Assembly: GCA_016870425.1 (NCBI GenBank)
Contig: VGBQ01000167.1
Coordinates: 1 to 5,462 of the forward strand
Reading direction: 5' to 3'
DNA: 5,462 bases
From: Actinomycetota bacterium
Lineage (GTDB): Bacteria; Actinomycetota; Actinomycetes; S36-B12
Shown: piece by piece, positions 1-5,080 of the stretch
Numbering within the stretch: the first letter of the stretch is position 1
Layout of the letters: the number at the start of each line of letters is the position of its first letter
Notes under the pieces: model-generated
What the model saw: the letters and a program-made list of their open reading frames with translations, nothing else
Told to the model about the DNA's origin: nothing
Databases searched by the model: none
Position numbers and translations under genes: made by a program

Positions 1-694
1 CGCGGGCCGCCGTACGCCGCAGATCCTCGTATTGCGCGCCCTGGATGACGCCGAAGAGTGCCTGGTAGGGCCGGTCGGGCGAGCGCAGGCGGTCGTGCTC
101 CACCAGGCAGCGCTCCGCCCACAGGCGCGTGCGCTCAAGTGACATCACCTGGTAGGCGCGTGTGTTGTTGAGCGTGGTGAGCTCGTCGAAGGCGAAGGCG
201 ATGTCGGCGCCGATGGCCGCCTGGACCTGCATCGACACTTCCGGCGTGAATCGGTGCTCGGAGCCGTCGAGGTGCGACCTGAAGGTCACCCCGTCGTCAT
301 CGACCCGGGCCAGGCGCTCCCTGCCCTCGGCGATGACCTCGTCGTCGCGCTGGCCGGAGTCCATCGCCAGGACCTTCTTGAATCCGGCCCCGAGGGAGAG
401 CACCTGGAATCCGCCGCTGTCGGTGAAGGTCGGCCCGTGCCAGTGCATGAAGGCAGCCAGGCCGCCGGCCTCCTCGATGATCGCGGGGCCGGGCTGCAGA
501 TAGAGGTGGTAGGCGTTGGCGAGCACGGCTTGAGCGCCGAGGTCGCGCACGGTCTCGGGCAGGAGTGCCTTGACGGTGGCCTTGGTGCCGACCGGGATGA
601 ACGCTGGCGTGCGGATCTCGCCGTGCGGAGTGGCGATGACGCCCGTGCGCGCCGCGCCGCTGCGCGCGCCGATGACGAACCCGAACCCCGACAC
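1..694 (-). CDS. tgt: tRNA-guanine transglycosylase (Tgt), N-terminal part, cut by the left window edge
   Basis: The enzyme exchanges guanine-34 of GUN-anticodon tRNAs for a 7-deazaguanine base (preQ1 or queuine) in the cytoplasm. 231 codons are visible and the C-terminal part lies outside the window. Diagnostic motifs are PVGTKATVKALLPE (residues 34-47), NAYHLYLQPG (60-69), TDSGGFQVLSLG (91-102, with the conserved active-site Asp at 92), FDEL (169-172) and LFGVIQGAQYEDLR (213-226, with Gln218). The nucleophilic Asp and the zinc site of the family fall in the missing part. Compared with E. coli Tgt as I recall it, residues 103-135 hold roughly 24 extra residues between SLG and VTFR, and the FDECTPYP segment reads FDELTTLN. 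I believe this is the form seen in actinobacteria. The GTG at 694 is the only good start after an in-frame stop about 40 bases upstream, and it gives the usual short N-terminus before the ARTGVIATPHG segment. The family assignment is secure; the exact substrate (preQ1 or queuine) is not. Confidence 0.95.
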   Translation of the reverse strand, partial: MSGFGFVIGARSGAARTGVIATPHGEIRTPAFIPVGTKATVKALLPETVRDLGAQAVLANAYHLYLQPGPAIIEEAGGLAAFMHWHGPTFTDSGGFQVLSLGAGFKKVLAMDSGQRDDEVIAEGRERLARVDDDGVTFRSHLDGSEHRFTPEVSMQVQAAIGADIAFAFDELTTLNNTRAYQVMSLERTRLWAERCLVEHDRLRSPDRPYQALFGVIQGAQYEDLRRTAAR

Positions 695-701
695 GTCCCA
701 C

Positions 702-707
702 AGGATG
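702..707 (-). promoter_or_regulatory. Possible -10 element of tgt
   Basis: Read on the minus strand, the hexamer CATCCT lies seven bases before the tgt GTG and matches TANNNT except at the first base. There is no clear Shine-Dalgarno sequence, so a leaderless or near-leaderless transcript is possible. This is the weakest member of the set of similar elements in the window. Confidence 0.25.
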
Positions 708-737
708 CCAGGGGCACCAGGGTGGCCGAGCGCCGAC

Positions 738-743
738 TAGTCT
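738..743 (+). promoter_or_regulatory. -10 element for a leaderless alpha/beta hydrolase mRNA
   Basis: TAGTCT fits the actinobacterial -10 consensus TANNNT and ends six bases before the GTG at 750. That places the expected transcription start on or next to the first base of the start codon. No purine-rich Shine-Dalgarno sequence lies in the CGCGGC spacer. No convincing -35 is seen. Leaderless translation is an inference from this spacing. Confidence 0.55.
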
Positions 744-749
744 CGCGGC

Positions 750-1640
750 GTGGCCCTCATCGAGACGATCGACGGCATCGACGTCGAGCACCGCGACATC
801 GTCACCAATGGGATCCGCCTGCACTGTGCGCTCGCCGGGCCCGAGGATGGCCCCCTCGTCATCGCGCTCCACGGCTTCCCGGAGTTCTGGCGCGGCATGG
901 TCGGCCCTGTCGTCGCCCTGGCGCGCGCAGGCTTCCGTGTCGTGGCACCGGATCAGCGCGGCTACGGCACCAGCGAGAAGCCCGAGGGCATTGACGCCTA
1001 CCGGATCGAGGAGATCAGTGCCGACGCGGCGGGTCTGGTCCATGCTCTCGGCCGGGATCACGCGTACGTCGTCGGCCACGACTGGGGCGCGGCCGTCGCC
1101 TGGTGGCTCGCACTCACCCGTCCCGAGAGGGTCGACAAGCTCGTCGTCGCCAACGTGCCCCACCCGAGCGTGTTCGCCCGGGAGGTCAAGTCCAACAGGA
1201 AGCAACTGCGCAAGAGCTGGTACATCTTCGCCATCCAGGCGCCCTGGCTGCCGGAGCGCCTGGCCTTCGGCAAGCGCACGCGCTCCCGCTTCGCGCGCAC
1301 GATCGCCAAGACCGGCAATCCCGGATCCTTCGACGCGCGCTACCTCGCGCAGCTGGTGGATGCCTGGAGCGAGCCGGGTGCCGGCACGGGCATGATGAAT
1401 TGGTATCGCGCGTCTGTGCGACGGCGCCCTGAGCGCCTCGCCGACAAGCGCGTGCACGTGCCGACGCTCATCATCTGGGGGCGGCGTGACGTGGCGCTCA
1501 GCGACACCATGGTCGAGCCAAGCGCTGCGCTGTGCGACGACGTGCGCGTGGAGTTCTTCGACGACGCGACACACTGGGTGCTGCATGACGAGCCCGAGCG
1601 TGCGAGTCAGCTCATCGTCGACTTCTTCACATCGCCGTAG
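750..1640 (+). CDS. Alpha/beta hydrolase, epoxide-hydrolase type
   Basis: This 296-residue protein has the full set of landmarks of the soluble epoxide hydrolase branch of alpha/beta hydrolases, which open epoxides to diols through an aspartyl-ester intermediate. HGFPEFW (41-47) is the HGxP oxyanion segment. GHDWGA (109-114) carries the nucleophile Asp111. The likely charge-relay acid is Asp247 in IIWGRRDVAL, and the catalytic His275 is in DATHWVLHDEPE. A lid region (about 140-230) holds Tyr158 (WYIF) and Tyr219 (NWYRA), candidates for the two epoxide-polarising tyrosines. Asp rather than Ser at 111 argues against an esterase; a haloalkane dehalogenase also uses Asp but normally lacks the paired lid tyrosines. 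No signal peptide is seen, so it is probably cytoplasmic. Start is GTG at 750, chosen by family N-terminus length and the -10 element at leaderless distance. It is divergent from tgt and converges on the DUF1028 gene with only 12 bases between their stops. The natural substrate is unknown. Confidence 0.92.
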   Translation: MALIETIDGIDVEHRDIVTNGIRLHCALAGPEDGPLVIALHGFPEFWRGMVGPVVALARAGFRVVAPDQRGYGTSEKPEGIDAYRIEEISADAAGLVHALGRDHAYVVGHDWGAAVAWWLALTRPERVDKLVVANVPHPSVFAREVKSNRKQLRKSWYIFAIQAPWLPERLAFGKRTRSRFARTIAKTGNPGSFDARYLAQLVDAWSEPGAGTGMMNWYRASVRRRPERLADKRVHVPTLIIWGRRDVALSDTMVEPSAALCDDVRVEFFDDATHWVLHDEPERASQLIVDFFTSP

Positions 1641-1652
1641 TCAACGAGCGAG

Positions 1653-2486
1653 TCACGGGCCCGCAGCGAGCTCCTCGAGGTAGGTCAGCACCACCGGGTC
1701 GATAGCCCCGGCCACCAGGCGCTCTTCGAGATTCTCGATGCCCGCCGCGCGCTCGAGCGCTCGCTCGAGATCGGGGTCGTCGTATCCCAGCGCATCCAGC
1801 GCCCGACGCAGGCGCTGCACCGTCTCCCCCTCCAGGGGCCATGTCTCCTCCGGCGCGCCGAAGAGCAGGTCGTGGATGCGCAGCAGTCGCGCGAGCTCGA
1901 CGACCGGATCGGGGTGATCGTCGACGCGCAGGTCGACCGCGATGTCGCTGCCGCCTCCATAGCCCGCTCCGAGCCCACCGACGAGGATCGCGGCGCTCTG
2001 TCGGCCGCGCGCATCACCGCCCGCACGGTCACCGGCGAGGAGCGCCGCGTGGAGTCGAAGCGCGAGCGGCTGTGCCGGGTCGCTGGCGAGGAAAGCTCGC
2101 TCCATCTCAGCAACCACCTCGGGCCCGGTGAGGATGTTGCCCTGGATGGCATAGCCCGGTCCGGTGACGCCCCCGGCCCAGGGCAGGCAGTCGTCGCCCG
2201 TGAAGGTCGCGGCGTGCCCGAGCCCATCGACGACGCCGGCCTGGCGCTGCGCACGCGCATCGTCGCTGGCAACGAGAGCGTCGAGTGTTTCCTGAGCGGT
2301 GCGCCCTTCACCGAGGAGTGCGAATCCATCGGGGAGGTAGCGGAGATTGGCGAAGGACTGCGTCGCGATGGCACCCAGACCGGCGCGCACACCCGGCACG
2401 ACAGCTCCGGCAGCGAGGAACTTGCTCGCCACGGCCACTCCCCAGCGTTCGCCGTCGGCGCTGCGGGCCACGATGGAAAAGGTCAT
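1653..2486 (-). CDS. DUF1028 family protein, Ntn-hydrolase-like
   Basis: This 277-residue protein matches the DUF1028 family, predicted to have the Ntn-hydrolase fold but without an established reaction. Family hallmarks run in order: MTFSIVAR (1-8), GVAVASKFLAAGAVVP (16-31), ATQSFAN (41-47), TGDDCLPWAG (96-105), YAIQGN (112-117), AGGDARGRQSAAIL (155-168) and VDLRVDDH (184-191). Thr2 would become the N-terminal residue after Met removal and could act as nucleophile; this is inference. The tail from about 215 to 277 (ETVQRLRRALDALGYDD, then ENLEERL) resembles the putative peptidoglycan-binding extension reported for some family members. There is no signal peptide, so binding to the wall is doubtful. 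The ATG at 2486 gives the canonical N-terminus. It is divergent from the DinB-like gene (58 bases between starts) and convergent with the hydrolase gene. The family call is firm; the function is open. Confidence 0.93.
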   Translation of the reverse strand: MTFSIVARSADGERWGVAVASKFLAAGAVVPGVRAGLGAIATQSFANLRYLPDGFALLGEGRTAQETLDALVASDDARAQRQAGVVDGLGHAATFTGDDCLPWAGGVTGPGYAIQGNILTGPEVVAEMERAFLASDPAQPLALRLHAALLAGDRAGGDARGRQSAAILVGGLGAGYGGGSDIAVDLRVDDHPDPVVELARLLRIHDLLFGAPEETWPLEGETVQRLRRALDALGYDDPDLERALERAAGIENLEERLVAGAIDPVVLTYLEELAAGP

Positions 2487-2492
2487 GCGCGC

Positions 2493-2498
2493 AGGCTA
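2493..2498 (-). promoter_or_regulatory. -10 element for a leaderless DUF1028 mRNA
   Basis: On the minus strand TAGCCT fits TANNNT and is followed by exactly six bases (GCGCGC) and then the ATG. No Shine-Dalgarno sequence precedes the start. The expected transcription start therefore coincides with the A of the ATG. Confidence 0.55.
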
Positions 2499-2532
2499 TG
2501 CCTCCAGGCGCCCTGGCAGGTGATGCGTGTGG

Positions 2533-2538
2533 CACCAT
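2533..2538 (+). promoter_or_regulatory. Possible -10 element for the DinB-like gene
   Basis: CACCAT matches TANNNT except at the first base and lies six bases before the GTG at 2545, the same spacing as other genes here. No Shine-Dalgarno sequence is visible. With the minus-strand element at 2493-2498 it makes a compact divergent promoter region of under 60 bases. Confidence 0.35.
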
Positions 2539-2544
2539 GCGCCC

Positions 2545-3030
2545 GTGATCGACCTCACGCGCTCACTGCGCCACCTCGCCTGGGCCGACGCCCGTCTCTT
2601 CTCCGACCTTGCCGCGCTGCCACCCGAGGCACTGCAGGCGAGATACGCGCCCGATGCGTGGACCGTCGGGCACCTCGCGATGCATATCGTCGGGGGAGCA
2701 GAGTGGTACTGCTATTGCCTCGCCGGTACGCCGTGGACAGACCTGTCGATCCCCGGCAATGCTGCGGACCTGCGCGCCCTGGCGGCTCGGTTGGCGACGC
2801 TCGATGCCCTGCTGCTCGAGCAGGCAGCACTCCCGGACGAAGTGGTGGAGTTCATCGACGAGGACGGCCCGCGCAGCGCACTGCGCTCGACGATTCTCTC
2901 CCAGGCGACCCTGCACTCCACGGAGCATCGTGCGCAGATCGCATGCGCGCTCGAGGTGACCGGTCACGGCGGAGTCACGCTCGACGACTATGACCTCTGG
3001 GCGTTCGAGTCGCACGAGCGCACCGGGTGA
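2545..3030 (+). CDS. DinB-family (DinB/YfiT-like four-helix bundle) protein
   Basis: This 161-residue protein has the layout of the DinB/YfiT-like putative metalloenzyme superfamily, whose members bind a divalent metal through three histidines. Some act as thiol-dependent transferases. Candidate ligands are His47 in WTVGHLAMHIVGGAEWY, and His124 and His128 in the family signature ATLHSTEHRAQIA. The C-terminus ends with DYDLWAF (149-154), common in the family. Length is typical (about 150-170). No signal peptide or membrane segment is seen. I chose the GTG at 2545 over the in-frame GTG at 2527 because it begins directly with the first helix and has a -10-like hexamer at the leaderless spacing; the upstream choice would add only MWHHAP. 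The stop codon is 10 bases before the next gene. DinB refers to fold homology with the Bacillus damage-inducible protein; no SOS box is seen, so damage induction is not implied. Confidence 0.88.
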   Translation: MIDLTRSLRHLAWADARLFSDLAALPPEALQARYAPDAWTVGHLAMHIVGGAEWYCYCLAGTPWTDLSIPGNAADLRALAARLATLDALLLEQAALPDEVVEFIDEDGPRSALRSTILSQATLHSTEHRAQIACALEVTGHGGVTLDDYDLWAFESHERTG

Positions 3031-3034
3031 CAAT
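3029..3034 (+). promoter_or_regulatory. Possible -10 element for the small membrane protein gene
   Basis: GACAAT matches TANNNT except at the first base and is followed by six bases (GGCGGC) and the ATG at 3041. Its first two bases are the last two of the TGA stop of the DinB-like gene. It suggests the membrane protein gene can be transcribed independently even though it lies 10 bases after its neighbour. Confidence 0.4.
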
Positions 3035-3040
3035 GGCGGC

Positions 3041-3478
3041 ATGCGGCCGCGCATCGTCATCAGCCTGATTCTCGGCGTCATCGCGCTCGCGGTGACTGCC
3101 ATCGGACTCATCGATCCACTCGAGCGGGCGGCGTACCCCGCGCTCGTCGTCATGGTCGCGCTCGTGCTCATCGCCTCGCTCGTCACGATCCCGTTTGCCG
3201 GGCCGTTGTGGGACTTCGAGGACACGCACGGCCCGATCAACCTCGTGGTGCTCATCGCGGCACTGATCCCACTTGTGGCGCTCGGACGGTCCATGCCGGG
3301 TCGCGCAGGCTGGCTGATGATCATCACGATCGCTGGGTCGGTTGCCTTTCAGAGTGTCAGCCTGCTCCTGGTGGGACCGTGGTCGGTCATCCTTGTTTTT
3401 GCCGTGCTGATGGCGCCCTACGCCGCCGTCGCCATTCTTTTGATCATTGCTGGCGCCATGGTTCGTGACGTGGCGTGA
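3041..3478 (+). CDS. Small multi-pass membrane protein, function unknown
   Basis: I do not recognise a named family for this 145-residue protein. It is strongly hydrophobic, with about five probable membrane segments near residues 4-24, 32-53, 64-83, 88-110 and 114-140. Short polar links include DPLER (25-29), WDFEDTHGP (57-65) and GRSMPGRAG (82-90). The N-terminus MRPR is positive and the C-terminus ends in RDVA. No catalytic motif is apparent. The frame stays open upstream to a GTG at 2990, but that would overlap the DinB-like gene by 41 bases and add a polar 17-residue tail. The ATG at 3041 starts directly on the first membrane helix and has a -10-like hexamer six bases upstream, so I prefer it. 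It is followed by a repeat-rich intergenic region with no obvious terminator. Confidence 0.8.
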   Translation: MRPRIVISLILGVIALAVTAIGLIDPLERAAYPALVVMVALVLIASLVTIPFAGPLWDFEDTHGPINLVVLIAALIPLVALGRSMPGRAGWLMIITIAGSVAFQSVSLLLVGPWSVILVFAVLMAPYAAVAILLIIAGAMVRDVA

Positions 3479-3479
3479 C

Positions 3480-3526
3480 ACAGGGGCAACTCAGGGCAAC
3501 TCAGGGCAACTCAGGGCAACTCAGGG
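3480..3526 (+). repeat. 10-bp tandem repeat (TCAGGGCAAC), about 4.5 units
   Basis: Three perfect copies of TCAGGGCAAC lie at 3491-3500, 3501-3510 and 3511-3520. They are preceded by an 11-base variant with one extra G (3480-3490) and followed by a partial copy TCAGGG (3521-3526). The array begins one base after the membrane protein stop codon. The 10-base period is close to one helical turn, so any protein reading the unit would see copies on one face of the DNA. It may be a regulator binding array, or a simple slippage-prone microsatellite. There are no spacers, so it is not a CRISPR. Confidence 0.9.
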
Positions 3527-3549
3527 GGGTACCTGCGTCTTTCTGCAGT

Positions 3550-3570
3550 TCGTCGACGCGCGGTCGACGA
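3550..3570. promoter_or_regulatory. Perfect 8-bp dyad, operator-like, upstream of DUF1269
   Basis: The arms TCGTCGAC (3550-3557) and GTCGACGA (3563-3570) are perfect inverted repeats around a five-base GCGCG centre. No T-run follows, so an intrinsic terminator is unlikely. The symmetry and size fit a binding site for a dimeric regulator. It lies about 90 bases before the DUF1269 start. The binding protein is unknown. Confidence 0.45.
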
Positions 3571-3585
3571 TCGGGTGAATACTCA

Positions 3586-3617
3586 ACGATCACCTACTTC
3601 TTTCACCGCGTGATCGT
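3586..3617. promoter_or_regulatory. Second 8-bp inverted repeat in the DUF1269 upstream region
   Basis: ACGATCAC (3586-3593) and GTGATCGT (3610-3617) are perfect inverted repeats separated by 16 pyrimidine-rich bases. The half-site centres are about 24 bases apart. It could be a two-half-site operator or a long-loop RNA hairpin in the leader. It ends 41 bases before the DUF1269 ATG. The nearby AATACT (3578-3583) resembles a -10 element but has no convincing -35, so I do not assign the promoter. Confidence 0.35.
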
Positions 3618-3648
3618 GAGACTGGATTTGCGCGCGCGCATTCACTAC

Positions 3649-3655
3649 AGGAGGA
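3649..3655 (+). promoter_or_regulatory. Strong Shine-Dalgarno sequence of the DUF1269 gene
   Basis: AGGAGGA is a near-perfect anti-16S match, four bases (from AGGAGG) before the ATG at 3659. It is the best ribosome-binding site in the window and fixes the start codon. It contrasts with the neighbouring genes, which have no such site. Confidence 0.85.
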
Positions 3656-3658
3656 CTC

Positions 3659-4195
3659 ATGTCAGACAAGCAATACGTCGCATTCGCGGCCGCCTACGGC
3701 TCGAAGGCCGATGCCGAGGCCGATCTCAAGGCGCTCAAGGACAGCGGCGACCTCAAGCACGTCACCGCGGCCATCGTCTCGCGCAATGAGAAGGGCAAGC
3801 TCCACGTCCACGAGACGACCCATGCTGGCAAGGTGGCGGCCGGTGTCGGTGTGGTCGCCGGTGCGATCATCGGCGCGGTCTTCCCGCCCGCCGGCATCGC
3901 CGTCGTGGCTTCGGCCGCGGGTGGCGCTGCAGGCCTCGGCGTGATCGGCGGTGCCATCGGTCACTTCTCCGGCGGCATCAGCCGCAAGGATATGAAGGAG
4001 CTTGGCGAGTTCCTCGATGTCGGCGAGGCAGCCCTCATCGCCGTCGCCATCGACAAGGTGGCCACCGATGTCGACACCGCGCTCTCCCGCGCGACCAAGA
4101 AGGCCTCGAAGGCGATCGACAAGGGCGATGTGTCCGACGCGATCGCCGACCTGGAGAAGGGTCTCGACAAGGCGGTCAACGTCGCTGGCGAGTAG
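3659..4195 (+). CDS. DUF1269-family membrane protein
   Basis: This 178-residue protein fits DUF1269, a family of predicted membrane-associated proteins of unknown function. The N-terminal part (1-52) is a small alpha/beta module: YVAFAAAYGSKADAEADLKALKD, then AAIVSRNEKGKLHVHET. Residues 56-105 are a Gly/Ala-rich hydrophobic stretch with repeated small-residue spacing (GAIIGAVFPPAG, AAGGAAGLGVIGG), likely a glycine-zipper membrane hairpin. A second alpha/beta half follows (KDMKELGEFLDVGEAALIAVAID, 110-132). The tail 134-178 is charged and predicted helical (ATKKASKAIDKGDVSDAIADLEKGLDKAV). The strong Shine-Dalgarno sequence, the repeat and dyad-rich upstream region and the strong terminator after the stop point to a single-gene, probably well-expressed and regulated unit. 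Related genes are often noted as stress-linked, but nothing here proves that. The family call is good; the role is unknown. Confidence 0.88.
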   Translation: MSDKQYVAFAAAYGSKADAEADLKALKDSGDLKHVTAAIVSRNEKGKLHVHETTHAGKVAAGVGVVAGAIIGAVFPPAGIAVVASAAGGAAGLGVIGGAIGHFSGGISRKDMKELGEFLDVGEAALIAVAIDKVATDVDTALSRATKKASKAIDKGDVSDAIADLEKGLDKAVNVAGE

Positions 4196-4210
4196 TCCAT
4201 CGAGTTCAGT

Positions 4211-4256
4211 GCCCCGGCAGGCGTCCAAGAGGCGCCTGCCGGGGCCTTTGCTTTGG
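4211..4256 (+). terminator. Rho-independent-type terminator after DUF1269
   Basis: The arms GCCCCGGCAGGCG (4211-4223) and CGCCTGCCGGGGC (4233-4245) pair perfectly over 13 bases around a nine-base loop that can close further by a C-G and a U-G pair. The T-rich tail CTTTGCTTTGG follows at 4246-4256. The hairpin starts 15 bases after the DUF1269 stop codon. The T tract is interrupted, as is common in GC-rich actinobacteria. Confidence 0.9.
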
Positions 4257-4287
4257 CGCAGGTCCAGGGCTCACGCGGGTGTTGTGC

Positions 4288-4293
4288 TACACA
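4288..4293 (+). promoter_or_regulatory. Possible -10 element for the PAP2 gene
   Basis: TACACA lies exactly six bases before the GTG at 4300, matching the leaderless spacing of other genes here. It fits TANNNT except at the last base. No Shine-Dalgarno sequence is present between it and the start. Confidence 0.35.
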
Positions 4294-4299
4294 GGGCGC

Positions 4300-5022
4300 G
4301 TGGCAGCCCCCCGCATGCGCCCACTGCCCGCGCGTCGCACCGCTATCCCTCTGGCGTCGGTGGGCGCCGTCCTTCTGATTGCGGGACTACTCCTCACCTG
4401 GGCGGTCGCCGCGGGCGAATCCGCGATGAACGCTCGCGACCTCGTCATCAACACCTGGATTCGCGACCTCGCGATCCAGTGGCCCTTCCTGGACGCCCTG
4501 GGCAACTTCTTCTCCTGGTTCGCTGACTCTGATCGCAACTTCTTCACGATTCCGATTGTGATCGTGACACTGCTGGTCTTCCGCCAGTGGCGCTGGGCGA
4601 TCTTCTTCGTGGTCGCTTCGGAGGGTGGCTTCCTGCTCTCCAATGTCATCAAGCACCTGGTCGGCCGCGAGAGGCCACCGTTCTTGGACTTCACGGGCGA
4701 TGCCCTCTACACGTCGTTCCCGAGCGGTCACACGTTCTCGGGCATTACCGTCTGGGTGTCGATCTCTCTACTGCTCTTCTATCTCCTGCCGCGGCCGTGG
4801 TCGACCGTCCTCGGTTGCGTGCCCCTCGTGATCGGCCTGATGAACGGCCCGAGTCGATTGCTCCTGGGCAAGCACTGGATCTCGGACGTCGTCGGGTCGT
4901 GGCTCCTCGCGGGCGGCTGGCTGCTGCTGACGTGGGCGGCATTCCTGTGGTTCCTTGCGCCACGCTCGAGCCCTGAGCAATTGCGCGCCCGGAGGGACTC
5001 GAACCCCCAACCGACCGGGTAG
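4300..5022 (+). CDS. PAP2-superfamily membrane phosphatase
   Basis: This 240-residue integral membrane protein carries all three PAP2 (type 2 phosphatidic acid phosphatase) signatures: KX6RP at Lys118-Pro126, PSGH at 141-144, and SRX5HX3D with Ser185, Arg186, His192 and Asp196. His192 is the expected phospho-accepting nucleophile and His144 the acid/base. Such enzymes remove phosphate from lipid phosphates such as phosphatidate or undecaprenyl diphosphate on the outer membrane face; the substrate is not decided here. Hydrophobic segments lie near 16-38, 80-94, 98-117, 145-164, 168-182 and 198-220. The frame is open to a GTG at 4279, but I choose 4300 for its -10 spacing; the ATG at 4315 is also possible. 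The last 12 residues (RARRDSNPQPTG) and the stop are encoded on the strand opposite the tRNA-Arg gene, so this tail is not family-conserved sequence. Confidence 0.93.
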   Translation: MAAPRMRPLPARRTAIPLASVGAVLLIAGLLLTWAVAAGESAMNARDLVINTWIRDLAIQWPFLDALGNFFSWFADSDRNFFTIPIVIVTLLVFRQWRWAIFFVVASEGGFLLSNVIKHLVGRERPPFLDFTGDALYTSFPSGHTFSGITVWVSISLLLFYLLPRPWSTVLGCVPLVIGLMNGPSRLLLGKHWISDVVGSWLLAGGWLLLTWAAFLWFLAPRSSPEQLRARRDSNPQPTG

Positions 5023-5056
5023 AAACCGGTTGCTCTATCCGTTGAGCTACGGGCGC
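4984..5056 (-). tRNA. tRNA-Arg (anticodon UCU)
   Basis: On the minus strand the sequence folds into a complete cloverleaf. It has a 7-bp acceptor stem (GCGCCCG with CGGGCGC, all paired), a D arm with GCTC/GAGC, an anticodon stem ACCGG/CCGGT with loop TTTCTAC, a five-base variable loop (CGGTT) and a T arm GGGGG-TTCGAGT-CCCTC. The anticodon TCT is at 5021-5023, giving tRNA-Arg for AGA/AGG codons, which are rare in GC-rich genomes. The discriminator base is G (4984). CCA is not encoded, since the next bases read CAA, so it must be added after transcription. Its 3' part overlaps the end of the PAP2 gene on the other strand. Confidence 0.96.
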
Positions 5057-5080
5057 TTGGGCGCCGGAGCGCCGGGCGTC

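Noticed and set aside
297..1586. Long open frame (429 codons) on the minus strand
   Set aside because: It lies opposite the epoxide-hydrolase-type gene and then runs out of frame through tgt. Its composition (Arg/His/Asp-rich, no motif) is that of an antisense frame in GC-rich DNA.
1615..1647. Imperfect hairpin (TCGTCGAC with GTCAACGA, one mismatch) between the convergent hydrolase and DUF1028 genes, as a bidirectional terminator
   Set aside because: The loop is 17 bases, one pair is mismatched and there is no T-run on either side. The left arm is coding sequence.
1918..1937. Near-copy of the 3550-3570 dyad (TCGTCGACGCGC, one extra A, then GGTCGAC)
   Set aside because: It lies inside the codons of the conserved VDLRVDD motif of the DUF1028 gene, read from the other strand. 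Coding constraint in GC-rich DNA explains it, and the extra base and lost end bases break the symmetry.
1872..2993. Long open frame (373 codons) on the plus strand
   Set aside because: It is antisense to the DUF1028 gene and then out of frame with the DinB-like gene, both of which have clear family motifs. Its own product shows none.
2563..3481. Open frames on the minus strand opposite the DinB-like and membrane protein genes (2563-3327 and 2975-3481)
   Set aside because: They show low-complexity Arg/His/Asp composition and no family signature. They mirror the hydrophobic codons of the sense gene.
3480..3526. CRISPR array
   Set aside because: The units are 10 bases with no spacers, so this is a simple tandem repeat.
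3475..3789. Open frame starting at 3475 with a repeated QGQLRATQGN-like N-terminus
   Set aside because: The repeated peptide comes only from the 10-bp tandem repeat being read in three frames. The frame then runs out of phase through DUF1269, and there is no ribosome-binding site.
3662..4228. 188-codon open frame on the minus strand opposite DUF1269
   Set aside because: It is antisense to a gene with a strong Shine-Dalgarno and terminator, its start lies inside the terminator hairpin, and its composition is that of a mirror frame.
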